NCBI GenBank assembly: GCA_035713725.1
Contig: DASTMZ010000189.1
Coordinates: forward strand, 1 to 14,599
Length of the DNA stretch: 14,599 nt
Direction of reading: 5' to 3'
Source of the DNA: DASQPR01 sp035713725
GTDB taxonomy: Bacteria; Actinomycetota; Actinomycetes; Mycobacteriales; Micromonosporaceae
How positions within the stretch are numbered: position 1 is the first letter of the stretch; each line of letters opens with the position of its first letter. The position numbers were made by a program, and so were the translations under genes. Below the pieces are notes generated by a model. The model made no database searches and was not told the origin of the DNA. It was given only the letters and a program-made list of their open reading frames with translations. Shown in pieces: positions 1 to 6,497 of the stretch.

Positions 1-2
1 CC

Positions 3-905
3 GACCATCCGGCGCTGGTCAAGGCGGCCGGGTGGGTCTGCGACGAGGAGATCGCCGGGCCGGGCGACTGGCAGGTGCGCCGGCCCGCACTGTCCCCCGG
101 CGGCTGGGCGTTCGAGTTCGACAACGACACCTACTTCGACATCGACGACACCGCCGAGGTGGTGCTCGCGCTGCGCAAGGTGACGCTGCCCGACGACACC
201 CGCAAGCGGGCCGCGATCGAGCGCGGGCTGGCCTGGATCACCGGCATGGCCTCGCGCGACGGCGGCTGGGACGCGTTCGACGCGGACAACACCTCGGAGC
301 TGATCACCAAGCTGCCGTTCTGCGACTTCGGCGCCGTCACCGACCCGCCGTCCGCGGACGTCACCGCGCACGTGGTGGAGATGCTGGCGCACGAGGGCCG
401 TACGGCCGACACGGTCACCCGTCGCGGCATCGACTGGTTGCTTGCGAACCAGGAGGAAGACGGTTCCTGGTTCGGCCGCTGGGGCGCCAACTACGTGTAC
501 GGCACCGGCGCGGCCGTGCCAGCGCTGGTCGTGGCCGGCTTCGCCACGGATGCCGAGCCGATCCGTCGCGCGGTCCGGTGGCTGGAGGAGCACCAGAACT
601 CCGATGGCGGCTGGGGCGAGGACCTGCGGTCGTACGTCGACAAGACATGGGCCGGTCGTGGCGACTCGACGGCGTCGCAGACCGCGTGGGCGTTGCTCGC
701 GCTGCTCGCCGCCGGCGAGGCGGCCGGTGATGCGGTGCAGCGGGGCGTCGGGTTCCTGGTCGACACGCAGCGCCCCGACGGCACGTGGGACGAGGACCTG
801 TTCACCGGGACCGGGTTCCCCGGCGACTTCTACATCAACTACCACCTCTATCGGCTGGTCTGGCCGATCTCCGCGCTGGGCCGCTACCTGAAGGTCGCGT
901 CGTGA
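3..905 (+). CDS. shc: Squalene-hopene cyclase, C-terminal part (5'-truncated by window edge)
   Basis: Cyclises squalene to hopene/hopanol, the committed step of hopanoid synthesis, as a monotopic membrane enzyme. The reading frame is open from base 3, so the N-terminal half lies outside the window; about 300 residues are visible. The DxDD acid motif (DIDDTA, bases 138-155), which protonates the terminal double bond of squalene, is present. Several QW-type repeats follow: GGWDAF near 261, DGSWFGRWG near 460, DGGWGED near 604 and DGTWDED near 778. The end, FYINYHLYRLVWPISALGRYL, is the usual C-terminus of the family. The TGA stop at 903-905 overlaps the GTG start of the next gene, so the two are probably translationally coupled. 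The downstream HpnG and HpnH homologues support hopene rather than another triterpene as product. Family assignment is seen in the sequence; product specificity is inferred. Confidence 0.96.
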   Translation, partial: DHPALVKAAGWVCDEEIAGPGDWQVRRPALSPGGWAFEFDNDTYFDIDDTAEVVLALRKVTLPDDTRKRAAIERGLAWITGMASRDGGWDAFDADNTSELITKLPFCDFGAVTDPPSADVTAHVVEMLAHEGRTADTVTRRGIDWLLANQEEDGSWFGRWGANYVYGTGAAVPALVVAGFATDAEPIRRAVRWLEEHQNSDGGWGEDLRSYVDKTWAGRGDSTASQTAWALLALLAAGEAAGDAVQRGVGFLVDTQRPDGTWDEDLFTGTGFPGDFYINYHLYRLVWPISALGRYLKVAS

Positions 906-2437
906 CCCGATCCGACGGTCGCCTGACCGATCCCCGGCGTCTTGCCGCGGGTCGGCCGGTGATCTGTGCGCCGATGCACGTGGAGCGGCTCGCCGTCCGG
1001 GGCGCGAGCGCGACCGCGGTGCACACCGGCATGGGCCCGACACGGACCGAGCGCTCCGCGGCCGGACTGCGCGACGCGAGCGCGATCGTGGTGGCCGGCG
1101 TGGCCGGCGGGGTCGACCCGTCCGTCCAGCCCGGTGACGTCGTGGTCGCGACCGAGGTACGCGGGCCGGACGGTGACGCGATCGCGAGCCCGTCCGCGCC
1201 GCTGCTTGCCGGCGAACTCAGCCGCGTAGGCCTGACCGTCCACATCGGACCTATCGAGTCACGCGCCACCATCGTGGCCGGTGACGCGAGGCGGCGCCTC
1301 GTCGACGGCGGTGCGCTTGCGGTCGACATGGAGTCCTACTGGTTCGCCCGTGCGGCACGGGACAACGGCCAGCCGTTCGTCGTCGTACGAGCGATCTCCG
1401 ACACCGCGGCGGCACCGTTGCTGCACCCGGCCGTGGTGGTCAACGGCACGCGGGCACTTCGCGCGCTGCGGTCCGCCGTACCCGCGATCGACGCCTGGAC
1501 CTCGGCGCTCGCCGCGCGTGACGTGACGCTGGCCAACCCGCGATCGTTCTGTGCCGGCGTGGAGCGGGCGATCGACATCGTCGACCGTGCGCTCGACCGA
1601 TTCGGCGCGCCGGTCTACGTGCGCCGCCAGATCGTGCACAACGCGCACGTCGTCGGCCAGTTGGAGCGTCGCGGCGCGGTGTTCGTGACCGAGGTCGACG
1701 AGGTGCCGCCGGGTAGCGTGATGGTGATCGCGGCACATGGCGTCGCGCCGGCGGTACGAGCCGAGGCGCAGGCGCGCCGGCTCAACGTCATCGACGCGAC
1801 GTGTCCACTCGTCACGAAGGTGCACACCGAGGTGCGTCGCTTCACCTCACGCGGCGAAACCGTGTTCCTCATCGGTCACGCCGACCACGAGGAGGTCCAG
1901 GGCACCGTCGGTGAAGCGCCAGACCGGGTCATCGTCGTGGCCGACAAGACCGAGGCGGCGCGCGTCACACCGCGCGACGCGAGCCGCGTGGCGTACGCGA
2001 TGCAGACCACGCTCGCGGTCGACGAAGCGGACGAAATCGCCGACGTGTTGCGCGACCGATTTCCGGCGCTGCGCGGGCCGGGCCGCGACGACATCTGCTA
2101 CGCCACCACAAACCGCCAGCAAGCGCTACGCGCCATCGCGCGCGACTGCGATCTCATGCTCGTCGTGGGCTCGCCAAATTCGTCCAACTCACTGCGCCTC
2201 GTCGAGGTGGCCGAGCGGGAAGGAGTGCCGGCCCGTCTCGTCGACGATGCCGGTCAGGTCGACCTCCGACTGCTCGCCAGCGCACCGCGCATCGGCATCA
2301 CCGCCGGTGCGTCGGCACCATCGCATCTCGTCGAGTCGCTGGTGGCCGCGATCGGCGGGCTGGGGCCCGTCAACGTTCGTGAGCCATCCGCACCACCTGA
2401 AGATCTCCATTTCACATTGCCTAAGGAGGTGAGCTGA
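902..2437 (+). CDS. HpnG-like adenosylhopane phosphorylase fused to IspH (HMBPP reductase)
   Basis: A 511-residue two-domain protein. Residues about 15-195 are a PNP/MTAN-type nucleoside phosphorylase of the HpnG kind, which in hopanoid synthesis removes adenine from adenosylhopane. Visible motifs are HTGMGPT (41-47), VVAGVAGG (63-70), the VDMES substrate glutamate region (M143, E144) and ISDT with D167. Residues about 206-490 are a full IspH, the 4Fe-4S reductase that makes IPP and DMAPP in the last MEP step. It has the three cluster cysteines C217 (RSFCAGV), C301 (DATCP) and C399 (CYATTNRQ), plus H246, H279, the H329/E331 pair (HEEVQGT), QTT at 368-370 and NSSNS at 426-430. No frame break or stop separates the domains. 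The GTG at 902 is chosen because it overlaps the upstream stop and the upstream extension (785-901) lies inside shc. All key residues are intact, so both activities look possible; that is inference. Confidence 0.92.
   Translation: MTRSDGRLTDPRRLAAGRPVICAPMHVERLAVRGASATAVHTGMGPTRTERSAAGLRDASAIVVAGVAGGVDPSVQPGDVVVATEVRGPDGDAIASPSAPLLAGELSRVGLTVHIGPIESRATIVAGDARRRLVDGGALAVDMESYWFARAARDNGQPFVVVRAISDTAAAPLLHPAVVVNGTRALRALRSAVPAIDAWTSALAARDVTLANPRSFCAGVERAIDIVDRALDRFGAPVYVRRQIVHNAHVVGQLERRGAVFVTEVDEVPPGSVMVIAAHGVAPAVRAEAQARRLNVIDATCPLVTKVHTEVRRFTSRGETVFLIGHADHEEVQGTVGEAPDRVIVVADKTEAARVTPRDASRVAYAMQTTLAVDEADEIADVLRDRFPALRGPGRDDICYATTNRQQALRAIARDCDLMLVVGSPNSSNSLRLVEVAEREGVPARLVDDAGQVDLRLLASAPRIGITAGASAPSHLVESLVAAIGGLGPVNVREPSAPPEDLHFTLPKEVS
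2422..2432 (+). promoter_or_regulatory. Perfect Shine-Dalgarno for hpnH, inside the end of the fusion gene
   Basis: TAAGGAGGTGA is fully complementary to the usual 16S rRNA 3' tail and ends 8 bases before the hpnH ATG at 2441. It lies within the last codons of the phosphorylase-IspH gene (stop 2435-2437). This fixes the hpnH start and suggests strong, coupled translation. Confidence 0.85.
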
Positions 2438-2440
2438 GAG

Positions 2441-3445
2441 ATGGCCATGCCCCTTCGGCAGAGCATCCGACTCGGCACCTATCTCGTGAAGCAGAAGGCT
2501 CTCCGGCGGGAGAAGTTCCCGCTGCTGGTTGAGCTTGAGCCACTGTTCGCCTGCAACCTCAAATGCTCCGGTTGCGGCAAGATCGCGCAGCCTGCGTCAC
2601 TGCTCAAGCAGCGCATGCCGGTCGAGCAGGCGGTCGCCGCGATCGAGGAGAGCGGCGCACCGATGGTCTCGATCGCGGGCGGCGAGCCGCTGATGCACCC
2701 GCAGATCGACGAGATCACACGGCAACTGCTCGCGCGGCACAAGATCGTGTTCCTGTGCACTAACGCGCTGCTGCTGCCGAAACACCTGCACAAGTTCAAG
2801 CCGCACCGCAACTTCGCGTGGATGGTGCACATCGACGGACTCGAGGAGCGCCACGACGAGTCGGTCAACAAGAAGGGCGGCTTCCAGGGCGCGGTCGACG
2901 CCATCAAGCAGGCCCAGGCGGCCGGCTTCCGGGTGATGACGAACACAACGTTCTTCAACACCGACACGCCGGCAGATGTGATCGGCGTGCTCGACTACCT
3001 GAACGACGTGGTCCAGGTGGACAACATGCAGATCTCACCCGGGTACGCCTATGAGAAGGCGCCGGATCAGGAGCACTGGCTCGGTGTCGAGGAGACGCGG
3101 GAACTGTTCCGCAAGACGTTCGCGGACGGCCGCCGCAAGAAATGGCGCCTCAACCACTCGCCACTGTTCCTGGACTTCTTGGAGGGCAAGCGGGACTTCG
3201 CCTGCACCGCTTGGGGCATCCCGTCGTATTCGCTGCTCGGCTGGCAACGGCCGTGCTACCTGCTCGACGACGGATATGCCCAGACGTACAAGGAGCTGAT
3301 CGAGGAGACGGACTGGGACTCGTTCGGCCGCGGCAAGGACCCGCGCTGCGCCAACTGCATGGCGCACTGCGGCTACGAGCCGACCGCGGTCATCGCGACG
3401 CTCGGTTCCCTGAAAGAGACGATGCGCGCCGCCGTTGGGGGGTGA
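2441..3445 (+). CDS. hpnH: HpnH, radical-SAM adenosylhopane synthase
   Basis: Joins the 5'-deoxyadenosyl group of SAM to diploptene to give adenosylhopane, the first C35 side-chain intermediate. It is 334 residues, the usual family length. The radical-SAM CxxxCxxC cluster motif is C38/C42/C45 (ACNLKCSGCGK), and the SAM-binding AGGEPLMHP follows at 79-87. The C-terminus carries a second cysteine group, C303/C306/C310 (CANCMAHCGYEP), in the DUF3463-type tail typical of HpnH. It lies 3 bases after the HpnG-IspH fusion and 8 bases before the dxs start, so it is almost certainly cotranscribed. Its product is the expected substrate of the phosphorylase domain encoded just upstream. The ATG at 2441 is set by the perfect ribosome-binding site. 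Confidence 0.95.
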   Translation: MAMPLRQSIRLGTYLVKQKALRREKFPLLVELEPLFACNLKCSGCGKIAQPASLLKQRMPVEQAVAAIEESGAPMVSIAGGEPLMHPQIDEITRQLLARHKIVFLCTNALLLPKHLHKFKPHRNFAWMVHIDGLEERHDESVNKKGGFQGAVDAIKQAQAAGFRVMTNTTFFNTDTPADVIGVLDYLNDVVQVDNMQISPGYAYEKAPDQEHWLGVEETRELFRKTFADGRRKKWRLNHSPLFLDFLEGKRDFACTAWGIPSYSLLGWQRPCYLLDDGYAQTYKELIEETDWDSFGRGKDPRCANCMAHCGYEPTAVIATLGSLKETMRAAVGG

Positions 3446-3452
3446 GTCCGTG

Positions 3453-5195
3453 ATGTCCTTGCTCGATGGCATCGCCGGCCCGGCCGACGTGCGAGCACTG
3501 CCCGAATCCGCGCTGCCGACGCTGGCCGGCGAGATCCGGGAGCGGCTGATCGAGTCGGTGTGCCGCACCGGTGGCCACCTCGGCCCGAATCTCGGCGTGG
3601 TCGAGCTGACCATCGCCGTACATCGCGTGTTCGAGTCGCCGCACGACACGATCGTCTGGGACACCGGACATCAGGCGTACGTGCACAAGATGCTCACCGG
3701 TCGGCACGGCGACTTCGCCGGGCTGCGGCAGGCCGGCGGACTGTCCGGCTATCCGCAGCGCGCCGAGAGCGAACACGACCACGTGGAGAACTCGCACGCG
3801 TCGACTGCGCTGTCGTATGCGGACGGGCTCGCGAAGGCGTACGAGTTGCGTGGGCTGACCGACCGTACGGTGGTGGCGATCGTCGGCGACGGCGCGATGA
3901 CCGGCGGCATGTGTTGGGAGGCGCTGAACAACATCGCCGCCGCGCCGCATCGGCCGATCGTGATCGTGCTGAACGACAATGGCCGGTCCTACTCGCCGAC
4001 CGCGGGCGCGCTCGCGACGCATCTCTCCACGCTGCGCGCCGGCGATTGCACGTCACTGTTCGAGCAGCTGGGCATGGCCTATCTCGGTCCGGTCGACGGT
4101 CACGACACGATCGCGGTGGAGGCCGCGCTGCGCAAGGCACGCGAGACCGGCCTACCGACCGTGGTGCACTGCGTGACCCGCAAGGGACTCGGCCATCTGC
4201 CCGCCGAAACGGATGACGCAGACCGGATGCACTCGATTGGACCGGTAAAGTCGACCGGCGGCACTGCGAGCGGCGGCACGTCGACGCAAACGTGGACCGA
4301 CGTGTTCGCCGACGAGATGCTGTCGATTGGCGCGCAACGCGACGATGTCGTGGCGCTGACCGCCGCGATGCTCGGTCCGACCGGACTGCAGGCGTTCGCG
4401 CTGCGCTATCCGCACCGTACGTTTGATGTCGGCATCGCCGAGCAGCACGCGGTGACGTCCGCGGCCGGCCTTGCGATGGGCGGCCTTCACCCGGTGGTGG
4501 CGGTCTACTCGACGTTCCTCAACCGGGCGCTCGACCAGACGCTGATGGACGTCGCACTGCACCGACAGCCGGTGACGTTCGTGCTCGACCGCGCCGGCAT
4601 CACCGGCACCGATGGCCCGTCGCACCACGGCATGTGGGACCTGACGCTGCTCGGCATGGTGCCGGGCATGCGCGTCGCGGCGCCCCGTGATGCCGCGTCC
4701 CTGTGCGCTGAGCTGCGTGAGGCGGTGGAGTGGTCGGCCGGCCCGACGGCACTGCGCTTCCCGAAGGCGGACGTGGCCGATGACGTGGCCGCGGTGCGTC
4801 GCGTTGGCGTCGCGGACATCCTCCGGGACGGCGAGCGGCCAGAGATTCTGCTGATCGCGGTCGGTGCGTTGGCCGGCGCCGCGGTTGCGGCCGCCGACGA
4901 GTTGGCCGACCGCGGCGTCGCGGTGACGGTCGCCGATCCGCGGTGGCTGCTGCCGGTCGACCCGGAACTGGTACGCGAATCCGAACGCTACGGACGCGTC
5001 GTCACGGTCGAGGACAGCGGCGAACATGGCGGGTTCGGTGACGCGTTCGCTCGCGCGCTCCGCGCTGCCGGTGTCCCGACGCCGGTGCAGACGATCGCGC
5101 TTGCCCAACAGTTCGTGCCGCATGGCTCCCGCGGTTCGATCCTCTCGGCAGCCGGGCTCGACGGCCCGGGCATCGCGGCCGCGGTGGTCGGCTGA
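3453..5195 (+). CDS. dxs: 1-deoxy-D-xylulose-5-phosphate synthase (hopanoid-cluster copy)
   Basis: Condenses pyruvate and glyceraldehyde-3-phosphate with thiamine diphosphate, the first MEP-pathway step. From ATG 3453 it is 580 residues, a little shorter than the roughly 620-640 common in the family. Motifs in order: GGHLGPNLGVVELT (H42), GHQAYVHKMLTGR (72-84), the TPP-binding GDGAMTGGMCWEALNN (145-160), LNDNGRSYSPT (173-183), GIAEQHAVT with catalytic E330, DRAGITGTDGPSHHG (379-393) and the C-terminal VTVEDSGEHGGFG. The catalytic residues I checked are present. GTG at 3450 or TTG at 3435 are alternative starts; TTG would overlap hpnH. GGTGA at 3441-3445 serves as the ribosome-binding site. 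The operon position suggests a copy devoted to feeding hopanoid synthesis. Whether the genome has another dxs cannot be seen here. Confidence 0.95.
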   Translation: MSLLDGIAGPADVRALPESALPTLAGEIRERLIESVCRTGGHLGPNLGVVELTIAVHRVFESPHDTIVWDTGHQAYVHKMLTGRHGDFAGLRQAGGLSGYPQRAESEHDHVENSHASTALSYADGLAKAYELRGLTDRTVVAIVGDGAMTGGMCWEALNNIAAAPHRPIVIVLNDNGRSYSPTAGALATHLSTLRAGDCTSLFEQLGMAYLGPVDGHDTIAVEAALRKARETGLPTVVHCVTRKGLGHLPAETDDADRMHSIGPVKSTGGTASGGTSTQTWTDVFADEMLSIGAQRDDVVALTAAMLGPTGLQAFALRYPHRTFDVGIAEQHAVTSAAGLAMGGLHPVVAVYSTFLNRALDQTLMDVALHRQPVTFVLDRAGITGTDGPSHHGMWDLTLLGMVPGMRVAAPRDAASLCAELREAVEWSAGPTALRFPKADVADDVAAVRRVGVADILRDGERPEILLIAVGALAGAAVAAADELADRGVAVTVADPRWLLPVDPELVRESERYGRVVTVEDSGEHGGFGDAFARALRAAGVPTPVQTIALAQQFVPHGSRGSILSAAGLDGPGIAAAVVG

Positions 5196-5222
5196 ACCGC
5201 GCTGCTCGGCTGAACCGCGCTG
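5188..5222 (+). repeat. 18-bp tandem duplication spanning the dxs stop codon
   Basis: The 17-base unit TCGGCTGAACCGCGCTG occurs at 5188-5204 and again, unchanged, at 5206-5222 with one C between (period 18). Because 18 is divisible by three, the second copy repeats the dxs stop TGA in frame (5193-5195 and 5211-5213). It looks like a recent local slippage duplication. Confidence 0.85.
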
Positions 5223-5236
5223 AGGCGTCATACCGG

Positions 5237-5253
5237 CGTCACCACGGGTGACG
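5237..5253 (+). terminator. Candidate hairpin/terminator after the hopanoid operon
   Basis: CGTCACC and GGTGACG form a perfect 7-bp stem with loop ACG, 42 bases after the dxs stop. There is no T-run, which is common for actinobacterial terminators. It could instead be a regulatory stem ahead of the next gene. Confidence 0.4.
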
Positions 5254-5280
5254 GTCTGCGGTGCGCGTCCTCGAGTGGCC

Positions 5281-5290
5281 GGAGGTGATC
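5281..5290 (+). promoter_or_regulatory. Strong ribosome-binding site deciding the start of the glycolipid-binding gene
   Basis: GGAGGTGATC lies immediately before ATG 5291 and matches the anti-Shine-Dalgarno sequence. It favours that start over the in-frame GTG at 5261. Confidence 0.75.
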
Positions 5291-5842
5291 ATGCGTACGA
5301 GCGTGGTGTGGGAAGCAATGCAGTGGCCATCCGTCGAACACGTCGACATTTCACCGGCCGACGACGGCTGGGTCGCGGACGGCGCGGCGACCGCGGTGGT
5401 GGATGGTCAACCAACGCGGCTCCAGTACCGGCTGAGCGTGGCCGGCGACGGGACGGTGCGGGCGCTCGACGTCGTCGAGAACGCCTCGGGCAGATCGCTC
5501 AAATTGCGTGCCGACGGCGCGGGTTCGTGGCAGGACGGGGCGGGTACGCCGATCGCCGATCTTGACGGCTGCGTCGACGTCGACATCTCGATCACGCCGC
5601 TGACCAACACGTTGCCGGTCCGACGGCTCGGTCTGGCGGTCGGTGAGTCCGCGGACATCCGGGTCGCGTACGTGGACGTGCCGTCGCTGACCGTGCGGCC
5701 GGTGTCACAGCGCTATACGCGAGTAGCGGACGCCACATATCGGTACCAGTCAGGCAGTTTCTCTGCCGATGTGACGGTCGACGCCGCCGGGATCGTCGTC
5801 GACTATCAGGGCTTGTGGCGGCGGGTCGGCGTACCCGCATAG
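5291..5842 (+). CDS. Putative glycolipid-binding family protein (DUF1089/PF06475 type)
   Basis: A 183-residue soluble protein with no signal peptide or membrane segment. The family's conserved centre is visible: CVDVDISITPLTNTLPVRRL at 94-113, and a C-terminal YQGLWRR at 172-178. The family is named for a presumed glycolipid-binding beta-barrel; no enzymatic reaction is established that I know of. The ATG at 5291 is chosen for its excellent ribosome-binding site. The gene starts 95 bases after dxs in the same direction, with a hairpin between them, so it is more likely separate than part of the hopanoid operon. A lipid-handling role next to hopanoid genes is attractive but unproven, because this family is widespread in actinobacteria outside such clusters. 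Confidence 0.85.
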   Translation: MRTSVVWEAMQWPSVEHVDISPADDGWVADGAATAVVDGQPTRLQYRLSVAGDGTVRALDVVENASGRSLKLRADGAGSWQDGAGTPIADLDGCVDVDISITPLTNTLPVRRLGLAVGESADIRVAYVDVPSLTVRPVSQRYTRVADATYRYQSGSFSADVTVDAAGIVVDYQGLWRRVGVPA

Positions 5843-5880
5843 CGCGGAAACCCGATTGCTCCGTCCCGCAGGATGGACCC

Positions 5881-6411
5881 ATGACTTGGACCGCACCGAG
5901 CGTCGACCGCGAATTCCCCAGGGCAAGCAATCCGGAACGTGCCGCCCTGCAGGACTGGCTTCGATTCCATCGAGAGACGTTGCTGATGAAGTGCGCGGGG
6001 CTCACACCCGAACAACTGCGCGTGGCGTCGGTCGAGCCCTCGCGTCTGACGCTCCTCGGCTTGGTGCGCCACATGGCGGAGGTCGAGCGCTGGTGGTTCC
6101 GGATCCGATTTGCGCAGCTGGACATCCCACCGGTCTACGACGAAGACGCGGTGACCGACGACTTCGATCCGGCGTTCGACGATCTCGCGAACGCCGACGC
6201 CGAAGCCGATTTCGCGATGTTCCGCGCCGAGTGTGAGGCGTCCGACGCAGCCGTCGCGGGCCATGACTTGCACGACACGATTGTGTTGGCGCGCAGCGGT
6301 CGCACGATGGATCTGCGTTGGGTGTACCTGCACATGATCGAGGAGTACGCGCGACACAACGGCCATGCCGACATGATTCGCGAGCGGGTCGACGGAGTGA
6401 CCGGCGACTGA
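5881..6411 (+). CDS. DinB-like protein, DUF664 family
   Basis: A 176-residue four-helix-bundle protein of the DinB/YfiT metalloenzyme superfamily, DUF664 branch. The opening ERAALQDWLRFHRETLLMKCAGLTPEQLR (19-47) is characteristic. Candidate metal ligands are H64 (LVRHMAEVERWW) and H159/H162 (EEYARHNGHADMIRE). Superfamily members include thiol transferases using mycothiol or bacillithiol, but the substrate of DUF664 proteins is not known. ATG 5881 fits the conserved N-terminus; an upstream extension to 5815 would overlap the previous gene. An AGGATGG stretch about 5 bases upstream is a weak ribosome-binding site. The gene stands alone between the glycolipid-binding gene (38 bases away) and the GH3 gene. 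Confidence 0.88.
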   Translation: MTWTAPSVDREFPRASNPERAALQDWLRFHRETLLMKCAGLTPEQLRVASVEPSRLTLLGLVRHMAEVERWWFRIRFAQLDIPPVYDEDAVTDDFDPAFDDLANADAEADFAMFRAECEASDAAVAGHDLHDTIVLARSGRTMDLRWVYLHMIEEYARHNGHADMIRERVDGVTGD

Positions 6412-6416
6412 GCTAA

Positions 6417-6439
6417 CCGTCGAGTGAGCCGATCGACGG
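6417..6439 (+). terminator. Candidate hairpin after the DinB-like gene
   Basis: CCGTCGA and TCGACGG form a perfect 7-bp stem with a 9-base loop, 5 bases after the stop codon. There is no T-tract. It is a weak candidate terminator separating this gene from the GH3 gene. Confidence 0.35.
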
Positions 6440-6497
6440 GAAGTCCGGATCGTGGGCAGACCGCGGCGGAACCGTCGGCACAAGGCAAGATGTCGGG

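Noticed and set aside
785..901. Upstream in-frame extension of the phosphorylase-IspH protein
   Set aside because: It lies wholly inside the shc coding region; the GTG at 902 overlapping the shc stop starts just before the first conserved phosphorylase residues.
3435..3452. TTG start for DXS overlapping hpnH
   Set aside because: The GGTGA ribosome-binding sequence lies inside this extension and points to GTG 3450 or ATG 3453 instead.
4152..5231. Long open frame on the - strand opposite dxs
   Set aside because: It is antisense to a clearly conserved DXS; the translation is rich in Arg, His and Gly with no domain, typical of GC-rich shadow frames.
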